NCBI RefSeq assembly: GCF_039538765.1
Contig: NZ_BAABCJ010000001.1
Coordinates: 992,001-1,056,000 of the forward strand
Direction: 5' to 3'
Length of the DNA stretch: 64,000 bases
From: Zhihengliuella alba
GTDB taxonomy: Bacteria > Actinomycetota > Actinomycetes > Actinomycetales > Micrococcaceae
Part shown: positions 32,990 to 41,810 of the stretch, piece after piece
Layout of the letters: each line of letters opens with the position of its first letter
Numbering within the stretch: the stretch's first letter is position 1
Position numbers and translations under genes: made by a program
The notes under the pieces: model-generated
Database searches by the model: none
Told to the model about the DNA's origin: nothing
What the model saw: the letters and a program-made list of their open reading frames with translations, nothing else

Positions 32990-33490
32990 TTAGCGCTTGG
33001 AGAACTGCGAAGCCTTGCGGGCCTTCTTGAGGCCGGCCTTCTTGCGCTCGATGACGCGAGCGTCACGCGTGAGGTAACCGGCCTTCTTCAGGGTGGCGCG
33101 GTTGTTCTCGCGGTCGATCTCGTTCAGCGTGCGGGCCACGCCCAGGCGCAGCGCGCCGGCCTGGCCGGAGGGGCCGCCGCCGTGGATGCGCGCGATAACG
33201 TCGTAGGCGCCCTCGAGGCCCAGGGCCTTGAAGGGCTCGTTGACGTCCTGCTGGTGCAGCTTGTTCGGGAAGTACTCCTCCAGCGTGCGGCCGTTGACCG
33301 TCCACTTGCCGGAGCCCGGGACCAGGCGCACGCGGGCGATGGCCTGCTTGCGACGGCCCACGGCGCCGCCGCCGATGGTGAGCGCGGGGCGCTCGGTGGC
33401 GACGGTCTCCTCGGCCTGAGTCGACTCGGTGGTGTAGCTCGAGGGAGTCTCGCCCTCGAAGTCGTTCAGCTCTTCAGTGTTCTGAGCCAC
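32990..33490 (-). CDS. rpsI: 30S ribosomal protein S9
   Basis: 166 residues. The conserved core begins at about 44 (GRRKQAIARVRLVPGSG) and ends in the invariant KARKASQFSKR tail that reaches the P-site tRNA. A roughly 40-residue acidic Ser/Thr/Glu N-terminal extension precedes the core, as in several actinobacteria. Forms the classic rplM-rpsI pair, 40 bases apart. Confidence 0.98.
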   Translation of the reverse strand: MAQNTEELNDFEGETPSSYTTESTQAEETVATERPALTIGGGAVGRRKQAIARVRLVPGSGKWTVNGRTLEEYFPNKLHQQDVNEPFKALGLEGAYDVIARIHGGGPSGQAGALRLGVARTLNEIDRENNRATLKKAGYLTRDARVIERKKAGLKKARKASQFSKR

Positions 33491-33530
33491 GATTCTCCTT
33501 GAAAACTAGTTCTCTTGTTTCGGGGCCCAG

Positions 33531-33974
33531 TTACTGCGAAACCTGGGTGATGTCGAATGCCTTGGGCTGCTGGGCGGCGTGCGGGTGCTCGGCGCCTGCG
33601 TAGACCTTCAGCTTGGACAGCTGGGCATCGGCCAGCTTGTTCTTGGGGAGCATGCCCTTGATGGCCTTCTCCACGGCGCGGACCGGGTTCTTCTCGAGCA
33701 GCTCCGCGTAGTTCATGGACTTCAGGCCACCCGGGTAGCCGGAGTGGCGGTAGGCACGCTTCTGCTCGAGCTTGGCACCGGTGAGGGCGACCTTCTCAGC
33801 GTTGATGATGATCACGAAGTCGCCCATGTCCTGGTGGGGAGCAAAGGTCGGCTTGTGCTTGCCGCGCAGCAGCGTTGCAGTCTGGCTGGCGAGGCGGCCC
33901 AGAACAACATCAGTGGCGTCGATTACGTGCCACTGGCGATCTGCGTCGCCGGGCTTCGGGGTGTACGTACGCAC
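33531..33974 (-). CDS. rplM: 50S ribosomal protein L13
   Basis: 147 residues, GTG start (RTYTPKPGD) with an AAGG upstream. WHVIDATDVVLGRLASQTATLLRGKHKPTF and SGYPGGLKSMNYAELLEKNP are diagnostic. First gene of the rplM-rpsI operon, preceded by a long leader. Confidence 0.98.
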   Translation of the reverse strand: MRTYTPKPGDADRQWHVIDATDVVLGRLASQTATLLRGKHKPTFAPHQDMGDFVIIINAEKVALTGAKLEQKRAYRHSGYPGGLKSMNYAELLEKNPVRAVEKAIKGMLPKNKLADAQLSKLKVYAGAEHPHAAQQPKAFDITQVSQ

Positions 33975-34313
33975 GGTAATTGCCTTCGTTTCCTTAGTTA
34001 CTGGTCAAGCGCGCCCACCGCGACGGCTGTGAGATCCATCGACGTTGCGCACGCTGTGTTACGAGTAGCGCTCTACCAGTTCATCAGGTGAGGACTGATT
34101 CCAACCGGCTTCCCTATTGCGCCTGCACACATCACAGACCAGGGCCCTGCAACTGGGCCGTCACGTGATATGCGGGATGTCAGGCAGAGGACACGCACTA
34201 GCAGCCTTTAACTTTACGCGACAAAGTGGTATCGACCAAACGCCGTGCGCCGCGCCACCGCGCGGATCCCGCGGACCGGGCCCGGCGGGGACCGCCGTCG
34301 CGCGGGCCGCTCC
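33975..34313 (-). promoter_or_regulatory. rplM leader and promoter region
   Basis: A 339-base non-coding stretch between truA and rplM. On the minus strand TTGGTC (34234-34239) and TAAAGT (34211-34216) are spaced by 17 bases, a plausible vegetative promoter giving a leader of about 230 bases. The leader holds short inverted repeats such as GTAGAGCGCTAC. No ORF is convincing. An autogenous control element is possible but unproved. Confidence 0.45.
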
Positions 34314-35255
34314 CTACTCGGGCGAGGCGCCCGCGGCCAGGCCGGGTACGACGTCGTGCGCCGCCCGCTTGGCACGGGTCTGCTCGGCGCGCGCAGCCAG
34401 GGCCTCGTCCCCCGGGTAGAGGACCTCCTCCAGCACCAGCGGATGCGGGGCGGCCAGAACCGTCCGGGAGTCCCGCGTCTGCTCGGCGAGACGGGCCGCG
34501 AGCCAGCCCGGGGCCTCCCGCCCGTCGCCCACCTTGAGGGTGGCGCCGATCAGGGCGCGCACCATGTTGTGGCAGAACGCGTCGGCGACCAGGCGGGCGG
34601 TGATGACGCCGTCGCTCCCCCGCGTGAAGGAAAACTCCTGCAGGGTGCGGATGGTCGTGGCGCCCTCGCGCGGCTTGCAGAACGTCAGGAAGTCGTAGCG
34701 GCCCAGGACGCTCGCGGCCTCGTGGTTCATGGCGTTGACGTCCAGCGGATCGCGGTGCCACAGGGTGATGCCCCGGGTCAGCGGGTCCCAGCACGCGGGG
34801 CCGTCGGCGATACGGTAGGAGTAGCGGCGGGCCAGGGCCGAGAAGCGGGCGTCGAAGCCCCGCGCGGCCAGCGCGGCCTCGTGGACCAGGACCCGGTGGC
34901 CGTCGCGGCCGAGGACGCCGCGCAGGCGGCGGAGCAGCGAGTACATCGGATCGATGTCCCGGCCGCGGGTCAGCTCGGCGACCTCCGCCTCCGTGAGGTC
35001 GAAGTGGACCACCTGGCCGCGCGCGTGGACCCCGGCGTCGGTCCGGCCGGCGACCGTGACGCGGACCGGTCGGCGGATCAGCAGGGCCAGCGCGTCCTCG
35101 AGACTCGCCTGCACGGTCGGCAGGTGCGGCTGGCGGGCCCAGCCGGAGAAGTCCGTGCCGTCGTAGGCGAGGCGCAGGCGGATCCGCGTCAGGGCGGGCG
35201 CGTCCGCGCCGGCAACGGTCAGGCCGGCCTCGGCGAGCAGGTCGGTATCGGGCAT
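34314..35255 (-). CDS. truA: tRNA pseudouridine synthase A
   Basis: Isomerises uridines 38-40 in the anticodon stem. 313 residues; catalytic Asp73 in AGRTDAGVHARGQV, LAYDGTDFSGWARQP at about 29-43, RRYSYRI and FCHNMVRALIGATLKVG downstream. C-terminal 30 residues are an Ala/Glu-rich extension. It normally follows rplQ; here about 950 bases separate them. Confidence 0.96.
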   Translation of the reverse strand: MPDTDLLAEAGLTVAGADAPALTRIRLRLAYDGTDFSGWARQPHLPTVQASLEDALALLIRRPVRVTVAGRTDAGVHARGQVVHFDLTEAEVAELTRGRDIDPMYSLLRRLRGVLGRDGHRVLVHEAALAARGFDARFSALARRYSYRIADGPACWDPLTRGITLWHRDPLDVNAMNHEAASVLGRYDFLTFCKPREGATTIRTLQEFSFTRGSDGVITARLVADAFCHNMVRALIGATLKVGDGREAPGWLAARLAEQTRDSRTVLAAPHPLVLEEVLYPGDEALAARAEQTRAKRAAHDVVPGLAAGASPE

Positions 35256-35485
35256 GCCGACCAGTCTAATGGCGGCCCGACGGCGCGAGCGGCGAGCCGC
35301 TCCCTCGACCGGCGTCGAGCCGATGACCGAAGAGTTATTGACTTTCGATAGGCACCGAGCGATTATCGATTGCAGGCCGCTGCGGCGCCCTGGGCCTGGT
35401 CCCTAGGTTGGGTTCGTCCCACGGGCACCGTGTCGTTCCCGCCCGACGTCACCGTCCGCCCTACTCGCCCACCGAAGGACTCATC

Positions 35486-35674
35486 ATGCGCTACCTGCTC
35501 GCCATACTCATCATGGCCGTCGGCCTCAGCCTCGGGGCCATGGGCTTCGTCTACGGCGAGGCGGACGACTCCCCCGGCCTGCAGGGCCTCAGCGCCCTGC
35601 TCGCCATCGCAGCCGTCGTCCTCGGCGTGCGGATCCTGCGCCGTCGGCGTCGTCGCAGCGAAGCGCGGATGTAG
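35486..35674 (+). CDS. Small two-helix membrane protein
   Basis: 62 residues from ATG MRYLLAILIM, with GAAGGA eight bases upstream. Two hydrophobic helices (about 2-23 and 34-52) flank a short polar loop GEADDSPGLQ; the C-terminus is Arg-rich, so it should end in the cytoplasm. Function unknown. It stands alone between truA and rplQ on the opposite strand. A longer upstream extension of the frame has no ribosome site. Confidence 0.6.
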   Translation: MRYLLAILIMAVGLSLGAMGFVYGEADDSPGLQGLSALLAIAAVVLGVRILRRRRRRSEARM

Positions 35675-36147
35675 TCGCACCCGGCTGAAGCCACCGGACC
35701 CGCCCCCCTCGGGGCCGGCGCCCCGCGGCCGCGCCCGTCGAGATCGCGTCTGGCGACGTGGCGTCCGTCGACGTTGCGCTCGTACAGGATCCGCGCATCG
35801 ACGTCGCGAAGCACCACGTCCGCGGCCTCGACGTCGCACTCCTACATCCCCAGCCACCTCTTCGCCTGCAGGATTGCGACCCCGATCCTTCGATGTCGCC
35901 GCCGCCCGCCTGCGGCGTCGGGCCTCTGCCACCCGACACGCGAGATGCGCGGACAGCACGCCGGGCCTCGCGAGATGCCGGACCAGCACCGCATCGGACC
36001 GCAGACCGGTGCTCGACCGGCATTTCGCGGACGGTGACGTGCTGGGGTGGACCCTGGCGGGCCGACTCGTGCCGGGAACGCACGTCGCGACCGACCCGGC
36101 CGACCGCCGTCGTCGTCGTCAGGGAACCGGCAGGCTCCGAACGCAGA
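35675..36147. other. Unassigned stretch between the small membrane protein and rplQ
   Basis: About 470 bases with no convincing gene. Several overlapping frames are open on both strands, but they are Arg/Pro-rich with no homology I can see. GACGTCGC-like words recur near 35750-35850. It may be decayed coding sequence or a long spacer. Confidence 0.5.
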
Positions 36148-36178
36148 GAAGGTCCGCACCCAGGGGGTGCGGACCTTC
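36148..36178 (-). terminator. Hairpin terminator after rplQ
   Basis: A perfect 14-bp stem, GAAGGTCCGCACCC/GGGTGCGGACCTTC, with a 3-base loop, 30 bases after the rplQ stop. Confidence 0.8.
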
Positions 36179-36208
36179 TTCAGCAGCTGCCGGGAGCGGC
36201 GAGGGACC

Positions 36209-36766
36209 TTACTTGGTCTCCTCGGCCTTCTCCTCGGTGGCCTCGGCGGTCTCGGTCTCCTCGACCGGGGCCTCGGTGGCCTCCGGAGCCTCGGTCTGCG
36301 CGACCTCGGTCTCCTCGACCTGCGGCTCCTCCACCGGAGCGGACTTCGCGGCGGCCTTCTCGGCCTCGGCCACGACGCCCTGCTTCGGGGACAGCGGCTC
36401 CATCACCAGGGAGATGACGGCCATGGGGGCGTTGTCGCCCTTGCGGTTGCCGATCTTCGTGATGCGGGTGTAGCCGCCGTCGCGGTTGGCCATGACCGGT
36501 GCGATGTTCTCGAACAGCTCGTGAACGATCGACTTGTTGGTGCGGCTGCGCGAGGCGATGGCGCCCTGGACGCGACGACGCGAGGCCAGGTCGCCACGCT
36601 TGGCGAAGGTCACCAGGCGCTCGGCGTACGGGCGCAGGCGCTTGGCGCGGTGCAGCGTGGTGGTGATCTGCTTGTGCTCGAACAGCTGGGCAGCCAGGTT
36701 GGCGAGCATCAGGCGCTCGTGGGCGGCACCGCCGCCGAGACGCGGGCCCTTAGCGGGGGTAGGCAT
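36209..36766 (-). CDS. rplQ: 50S ribosomal protein L17
   Basis: 185 residues. The core (about 1-122) has GGGAAHERLMLANLAAQLFEH and YTRITKIGNRKGDNAPMAVISL. A roughly 60-residue tail made almost only of Glu, Ala, Thr, Val and Pro follows, as in many actinobacteria. Last gene of the infA-rpmJ-rpsM-rpsK-rpoA-rplQ group. Confidence 0.98.
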   Translation of the reverse strand: MPTPAKGPRLGGGAAHERLMLANLAAQLFEHKQITTTLHRAKRLRPYAERLVTFAKRGDLASRRRVQGAIASRSRTNKSIVHELFENIAPVMANRDGGYTRITKIGNRKGDNAPMAVISLVMEPLSPKQGVVAEAEKAAAKSAPVEEPQVEETEVAQTEAPEATEAPVEETETAEATEEKAEETK

Positions 36767-36859
36767 TGGTATTTCTCCTCAAATGGAGTCCGAGCTCCGC
36801 ATCCTCGCGGCGGGGAGACTGGACTGTAAACATCAAAGTGGGTGAGTCAACCGGGAAGG

Positions 36860-37867
36860 TTAGAACTCTTCTTCAGCGTGCTCGGGCTCGTCCTCGAGCG
36901 AGGCGGCGTGCGCGGCCAGATCGTAGCCTGGAGGGGAATCCTTCAGGTTCAGACCCAGGTCGATCAGCTTGGCCTTGACCTCGTCGATGGACTTGGCACC
37001 GAAGTTCCGGATGTCCATCAGGTCGGCCTCGGAGCGTGCAACGAGCTCACCCACGGTGTGGATGCCCTCGCGCTTGAGGCAGTTGTACGAGCGGACCGTG
37101 AGGTCCAGGTCCTCGATCGGCAGAGCCATGTCGGCAGCCAGGGCGGCGTCCGTCGGCGACGGGCCGACCTCGACGGTCTCCGACTCGCGGTTCAGCTCGT
37201 GGAAGAGACCGAACAGGCCGACCAGCGTGCCGCCGGCCGAGGCGACGGCATCGCGCGGGGCGATGGCCGACTTGGTCTCGACGTCCACGATCAGCTTGTC
37301 GAAGTCCGTGCGCTGCTCCACGCGAGTCGCCTCGACGCGGAAGGTGACCTTCAGAACCGGGGAGTAGATGGAGTCGACCGGGATACGGCCGATCTCTGCA
37401 TCTGCGCTCTTGTTCTGCGAGGCGGACACGTAGCCGCGGCCGCGCTCGATGGTCAGCTCCAGATCGAACTTGCCATCGGCGTTCAGCGTCGCGATGTGCA
37501 GGTCCGGGTTGTGGAACTCCACGCCGGCGGGCGGCGTGATGTCGGCAGCCGTGACGACGCCCGGGCCCTGCTTGCGCAGGTAGGCCACAACCGGCTCGTC
37601 GTGCTCGGAGGACACAGCGAGGTTCTTGATGTTGAGGATGAGCTCGGTGACGTCTTCCTTCACACCCTGAACGGTGGTGAACTCGTGCAGCACGCCGTCG
37701 ATGCGAACACTGGTGACAGCGGCACCGGGGATCGACGACAGCAGCGTGCGGCGGAGCGAGTTGCCCAGGGTGTAGCCGAAGCCCGGCTCCAGCGGCTCGA
37801 TGGTGAACCGGGAGCGGTTCTCCGAGACGACTTCTTCGGTGAGGGTGGGGCGCTGTGCAATAAGCAC
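36860..37867 (-). CDS. rpoA: DNA-directed RNA polymerase subunit alpha
   Basis: 335 residues: the alpha-NTD dimerisation/assembly domain (about 1-230) with PLEPGFGYTLGNSLRRTLLSSIPGAAV, and the alpha-CTD (about 250-315) with DLTVRSYNCLKREGIHTVGEL that contacts UP elements and activators. Acidic C-terminal tail. Confidence 0.98.
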   Translation of the reverse strand: MLIAQRPTLTEEVVSENRSRFTIEPLEPGFGYTLGNSLRRTLLSSIPGAAVTSVRIDGVLHEFTTVQGVKEDVTELILNIKNLAVSSEHDEPVVAYLRKQGPGVVTAADITPPAGVEFHNPDLHIATLNADGKFDLELTIERGRGYVSASQNKSADAEIGRIPVDSIYSPVLKVTFRVEATRVEQRTDFDKLIVDVETKSAIAPRDAVASAGGTLVGLFGLFHELNRESETVEVGPSPTDAALAADMALPIEDLDLTVRSYNCLKREGIHTVGELVARSEADLMDIRNFGAKSIDEVKAKLIDLGLNLKDSPPGYDLAAHAASLEDEPEHAEEEF

Positions 37868-38040
37868 TTACATTTCCTTTCAGCGAGCGTCCGCTATATG
37901 ACGCAACACATGTGGGTGGAAACGACGTTGGCCGATGTTGGCGTCCGTCTTTGAAGTGAGTTGACGCTCCCGTCGGGACCGCCGCCGTCGTCTCCTCTCA
38001 GAGCACGACGGCGGCGGTCACCTGACGCGATGGCGGCAAC

Positions 38041-38442
38041 TTAGACGCGGCGACGCTTCGGCGGACGGCAGCCGTTGTGCGCGCTCGGGGACACGTCCTG
38101 GATGGACCCGACCTCGAGGCCAGCGGCCTGCAGCGAGCGGATTGCGGTTTCGCGGCCCGAGCCCGGGCCCTTCACGAAGACGTCGACCTTCTTCATGCCG
38201 TGCTCCTGAGCGCGCTTCGCAGCGGACTCGGCAGCCATCTGAGCGGCATACGGGGTCGACTTGCGGGAGCCCTTGAATCCGACCTCACCGGCGGAAGCCC
38301 ACGAGATGACAGCACCGGTCGGGTCCGTGATGGACACGATGGTGTTGTTGAAGGTGGACTTGATGTGGGCCTGGCCCAGGGCGATGTTCTTCTTGTCCTT
38401 GCGACGCGGCTTACGCGCCGCTCCACGAGTCTTTGGGGGCAT
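38041..38442 (-). CDS. rpsK: 30S ribosomal protein S11
   Basis: 133 residues with HIKSTFNNTIVSITDPTGAVISWASAG and VFVKGPGSGRETAIRSLQAAGLEV, ending HNGCRPPKRRRV. rpsD, which follows rpsK in many bacteria, is absent here, leaving about 170 bases before rpoA. Confidence 0.98.
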   Translation of the reverse strand: MPPKTRGAARKPRRKDKKNIALGQAHIKSTFNNTIVSITDPTGAVISWASAGEVGFKGSRKSTPYAAQMAAESAAKRAQEHGMKKVDVFVKGPGSGRETAIRSLQAAGLEVGSIQDVSPSAHNGCRPPKRRRV

Positions 38443-38488
38443 TGAGATGTACTCCTACGAAATTTTGGCTTAGTGGGCTCCGCTAGAT

Positions 38489-38863
38489 TTAGCGGGCCTT
38501 CTTCTTACCGGCGACGGTGCGCTTCGGGCCCTTGCGGGTGCGCGCGTTGGTCTTGGTGCGCTGACCGCGGACCGGGAGGCCCTTGCGGTGGCGGATGCCC
38601 TCGTAGGAGCCGATCTCGACCTTCCGGCGGATGTCGGCTGCCACTTCGCGGCGGAGGTCGCCTTCAACCTTGAAGTTGCCTTCGATGAAGTCGCGCAGCT
38701 GGAGCAGCTGCTCATCGGAGAGGTCCTTGACGCGCGTGTTCGGGTCGATGCCCGTTTCCGCGATCGTCTGTTCTGCACGGGTCTTGCCCACGCCGTAGAT
38801 GTAGGTGAGCGCAATGATCACACGCTTCTCGCGCGGGATGTCTACGCCAGCGAGACGAGCCAT
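38489..38863 (-). CDS. rpsM: 30S ribosomal protein S13
   Basis: 124 residues: MARLAGVDIPREKRVIIALTY at the N-terminus and the C-terminal GQRTKTNARTRKGPKRTVAGKK that reaches the tRNAs in the A and P sites. Confidence 0.98.
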   Translation of the reverse strand: MARLAGVDIPREKRVIIALTYIYGVGKTRAEQTIAETGIDPNTRVKDLSDEQLLQLRDFIEGNFKVEGDLRREVAADIRRKVEIGSYEGIRHRKGLPVRGQRTKTNARTRKGPKRTVAGKKKAR

Positions 38864-39019
38864 AACGGTTTGTCTTCTTTCTGATGATGCGGAGGTCTAG
38901 AGCAGTACGTCCGGTGGTTCCACCGGTCCCCGGCCTCCGTGCCGGGGGTGTGCGTCCCGCGTAGTGGACGCTGCACTGCCGAAATTACTAACTACGCGCA
39001 GGGGTTCCCGAGCAGGGAA

Positions 39020-39133
39020 TTAGCCCTGGCGCTGCTTGTGGCGTGGGTTGTCGCAGATCACCATGACCACGCCACGACGGCGGATCACTTTGCACTTTTC
39101 GCAGATCGGCTTCACGCTAGGGTTGACCTTCAA
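39020..39133 (-). CDS. rpmJ: 50S ribosomal protein L36
   Basis: 37 residues from a TTG start (KVNPSVKP) preceded by GGAAG; the longer frame is a shadow. Zinc ribbon of the C+ type: C-x2-C in ICEKC and C-x4-H in VICDNPRH. Lies between infA and rpsM as usual. Confidence 0.95.
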   Translation of the reverse strand: MKVNPSVKPICEKCKVIRRRGVVMVICDNPRHKQRQG

Positions 39134-39243
39134 GGTTTCTTCCTTTTGCGATGTGTTTGAGTGGAGCAGCAAGCGTTGCGCCCAGCTCCGGGCAGTCCTG
39201 ACTCGAGAGCCAAGCACGACCGGCGATGCGCGCGGCGCAGCCC

Positions 39244-39465
39244 TTACTTGTAGCGGTAGACGATTCGGCCGCGATTGAGGTCGTACGGGCTGAGCTCAAT
39301 CACGACCCGGTCCTCGGGGAGGATCCGGATGTAGTGCTGACGCATCTTGCCCGAGATCGTGGCAAGCACGGTGTGTCCGTTGGGCAGCTCGACGCGGAAC
39401 ATCGCGTTCGGCAGCGCCTCGGACACAGTGCCCTCTACCTCGATGACACCTTCTTTCTTGGCCAT
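39244..39465 (-). CDS. infA: Translation initiation factor IF-1
   Basis: 73 residues, S1-type OB fold: MAKKEGVIEVEGTVSEALPN, GHTVLATISGKMRQHYIRIL and PYDLNRGRIVYRYK. GGAGG-like site a few bases before the ATG. First gene of the alpha-operon group; the 271 bases before it are shared with the divergent ABC transporter. Confidence 0.97.
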   Translation of the reverse strand: MAKKEGVIEVEGTVSEALPNAMFRVELPNGHTVLATISGKMRQHYIRILPEDRVVIELSPYDLNRGRIVYRYK

Positions 39466-39736
39466 ATCCTCCGCTAACGTTTGTGCCGGTTGCCTGGGCC
39501 CCGGCGCTGATGTTTACTGGTCGCCCCGGTCTCCAGGCCCGCCGCATCGGGGATGCAGCGTTTTGGGCATGGCTATAGAGACAACCAACAGTCAAGGTTA
39601 CTCCGTCACCGCACGAATCTGAAATCGAGGCGACGAGAGGCCTAACACAGCCTGATCGCAAGGCTTCGCATTCCCGACACCGCGTGTTCAAACGGCGTCC
39701 ATCCCCGGAGCACGAACCGCTGGGAGTGTGCTCCTC

Positions 39737-40765
39737 ATGACCTCCCAGACCATCGATCCGGGCGCGCCCCCGGCCGGCCCGTCGGATGCCGGTCCGAACA
39801 GCACCGTCCCGAGCAGCGCCGTCCCCCACAGCGCCGTTGCCGCGCGGTTGGAGCCGCGGACCGTGGATCCGCGGGACTACCGGATCCGCAGCCGCCGCAC
39901 CCGGCGCGACCGCTGGATCTTCCTCGCCTTCGCCCTGCCGAACATCGCCCTGATCCTCGTGTTCACCTACCGGCCGCTGATCGCGAACCTCAACTACTCC
40001 ACGCTGGACTGGACGCTCGGCTCCCCGACGGCCACCGCCGTCGGACTGGGGAACTACGAGCGGTTCCTCTCCTCGGGCGACGCGGCCGACGTCCTCGGCA
40101 CCACCCTGGTCTTCACGCTGGCCACCGTGGGCGGCTCGATGCTGCTCGGCCTGGCCGTGGCCTTCGCGCTGAACCAGCGCCTGCGCGGCACCACCTTCGC
40201 GCGCTCGGCCGTCTTCGCGCCCTACGTGCTCTCCGGCGTGGGCATCGGCCTGGTCTGGCTGTTCATCTTCGATCCCGTGTACGGCGTCCTGTCCTGGATC
40301 CTGCGCCAGGCGGGGATCGCGAGCCCGCAGTGGATCAACGATCCGCAGCTGGCCCTGGTCATGGTGATCGTGGTCTACGTCTGGAAGAACCTCGGCTACT
40401 GCGCCGTGGTGTACCTCGCCGGGCTGCAGTCGCTCAGCCGCGACGTCCTGGAGGCCTCGGCCCTGGACGGGGCCTCGGGGTGGCGGCAGCTGGTCAGCAT
40501 CAAGCTGCCCCTGCTCTCCCCCACCACGTTCTTCCTGTCCATCACGTGCCTGCTCTCCTCCCTGCAGGCCTTCGACCTCATCCGGATCATGACGCCGCTG
40601 GGCCAGGGCACCTCCACGCTGGTGTACGAGGCGTACCTGCAGGCCTTCGGCGGCTACAACCGCGCCGGCTACTCGGCCGCGATCTCCACCGTCCTGTTCG
40701 TCATCCTGCTGGCGGTCACGCTGCTGCAGCTCCGCTTCGTCGAGAGGAAGGTGCACTACTCGTGA
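39737..40765 (+). CDS. Carbohydrate ABC transporter permease, MalF/UgpA type
   Basis: 342 residues from ATG (MTSQTIDPG), with GGGAG about ten bases upstream; a GTG three codons earlier is less likely. The N-terminal 65 residues are a polar Pro/Ser/Arg-rich extension, followed by about six membrane helices and the EAA loop EASALDGASGWRQLVSIKLPLL near 244-265 that docks the ATPase. Its stop overlaps the next permease start. The three-gene importer has no ATPase in the window; CUT1 systems often share one. Confidence 0.9.
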   Translation: MTSQTIDPGAPPAGPSDAGPNSTVPSSAVPHSAVAARLEPRTVDPRDYRIRSRRTRRDRWIFLAFALPNIALILVFTYRPLIANLNYSTLDWTLGSPTATAVGLGNYERFLSSGDAADVLGTTLVFTLATVGGSMLLGLAVAFALNQRLRGTTFARSAVFAPYVLSGVGIGLVWLFIFDPVYGVLSWILRQAGIASPQWINDPQLALVMVIVVYVWKNLGYCAVVYLAGLQSLSRDVLEASALDGASGWRQLVSIKLPLLSPTTFFLSITCLLSSLQAFDLIRIMTPLGQGTSTLVYEAYLQAFGGYNRAGYSAAISTVLFVILLAVTLLQLRFVERKVHYS

Positions 40766-41670
40766 GCACCCCCGTCCTCCCCGCCCCCGCCGGCCGGACC
40801 GGGGAGCACCGCACCGAGGACCACGACGCCGAAGCGCACCGCCCGGGCGAGCCCCGGGCCCGCCGTCGCGGCGGCTACGTCCCGCTGGTCCTGTCCGTGG
40901 CCATGGTGTTCCTGCCGCTGGCCTGGATGGTGCTGAGTTCGCTGAAGCCGGCCCAGGAGATCGTCACCACGCAGCTCAGCCTGCTGCCGCAGCAGCCCAC
41001 GCTGGAGAACTACGCCACCGCGATGAGCTCGGTCCCCTTCGGGACGTTCTTCCTGAACTCGGTGATCGTCACGGCCGTCGGCTCCGTCATCAAGGTGTTG
41101 CTGGCGATCCTGACCGCCTACGCGCTGGTGTTCGTCCGGTTCCCCTTCAAGAACGCGATCTTCGTCCTCATTCTGGTGGCCCTCATGGTGCCGCCGCAGG
41201 TGTCCGTGCTCCCGAACTTCCTGCTCGTCACCGAGCTCGGCGGGCGCAACACCCTGTGGGGCATCATCCTGCCGGGCCTGGGCACGGCCTTCGGCACCTT
41301 CCTGCTGCGCCAGCACTTCCTGACGCTGCCCGGGGCCCTGGTGGAAGCGGCGGAGGTGGACGGCGCCGGGCACTGGAAGCGGCTGTGGCACATCATCGTC
41401 CCGGTCTCCATGCCGTCCATCGCGACCGTCGCCCTCGTCACGATCGTGAACGAGTGGAACGAGTACATCTGGCCGCTCATCATCGTCGACAGCCCCGACG
41501 TCATGACGCTCCCCGTCGGCCTGACCCTGCTGCAGAACTCCGAGGGCAACGCGGCCTGGGGCGTGCTCATGGCCGGCGCCGTCCTCGTGATCGTCCCGGT
41601 CCTCATCGTCTTCGCCCTGCTGCAGCGGCACATTGTCGCCGGGCTCACCCAGGGGTCCGTCACCGGCTGA
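40762..41670 (+). CDS. Carbohydrate ABC transporter permease, MalG/UgpE type
   Basis: 302 residues from the GTG overlapping the upstream stop (GTGA). Polar N-terminus (about 35 residues), six membrane helices, and the EAA loop EAAEVDGAGHWKRLWHIIVPV in the last third. Partner of the preceding permease; substrate probably a sugar or sugar alcohol. Confidence 0.9.
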   Translation: MSTPVLPAPAGRTGEHRTEDHDAEAHRPGEPRARRRGGYVPLVLSVAMVFLPLAWMVLSSLKPAQEIVTTQLSLLPQQPTLENYATAMSSVPFGTFFLNSVIVTAVGSVIKVLLAILTAYALVFVRFPFKNAIFVLILVALMVPPQVSVLPNFLLVTELGGRNTLWGIILPGLGTAFGTFLLRQHFLTLPGALVEAAEVDGAGHWKRLWHIIVPVSMPSIATVALVTIVNEWNEYIWPLIIVDSPDVMTLPVGLTLLQNSEGNAAWGVLMAGAVLVIVPVLIVFALLQRHIVAGLTQGSVTG

Positions 41671-41810
41671 CCGCCCGCACCCTCCGAGCCGGCCTCCCGG
41701 CCGCCGCTCTCCCCCGCCGTTCCACCCACCTGCTGTTCCACCCACCTCGTTCCACCTCAACATCATCCGCCCTCCACCGGCTCGCCCGAGCCAACAACCG
41801 AAAGGCCACC

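Noticed and set aside
35758..36417. 219-codon plus-strand ORF running into rplQ
   Set aside because: No ribosome site, Arg/Pro/Ser-rich, and half of it is antisense to rplQ.
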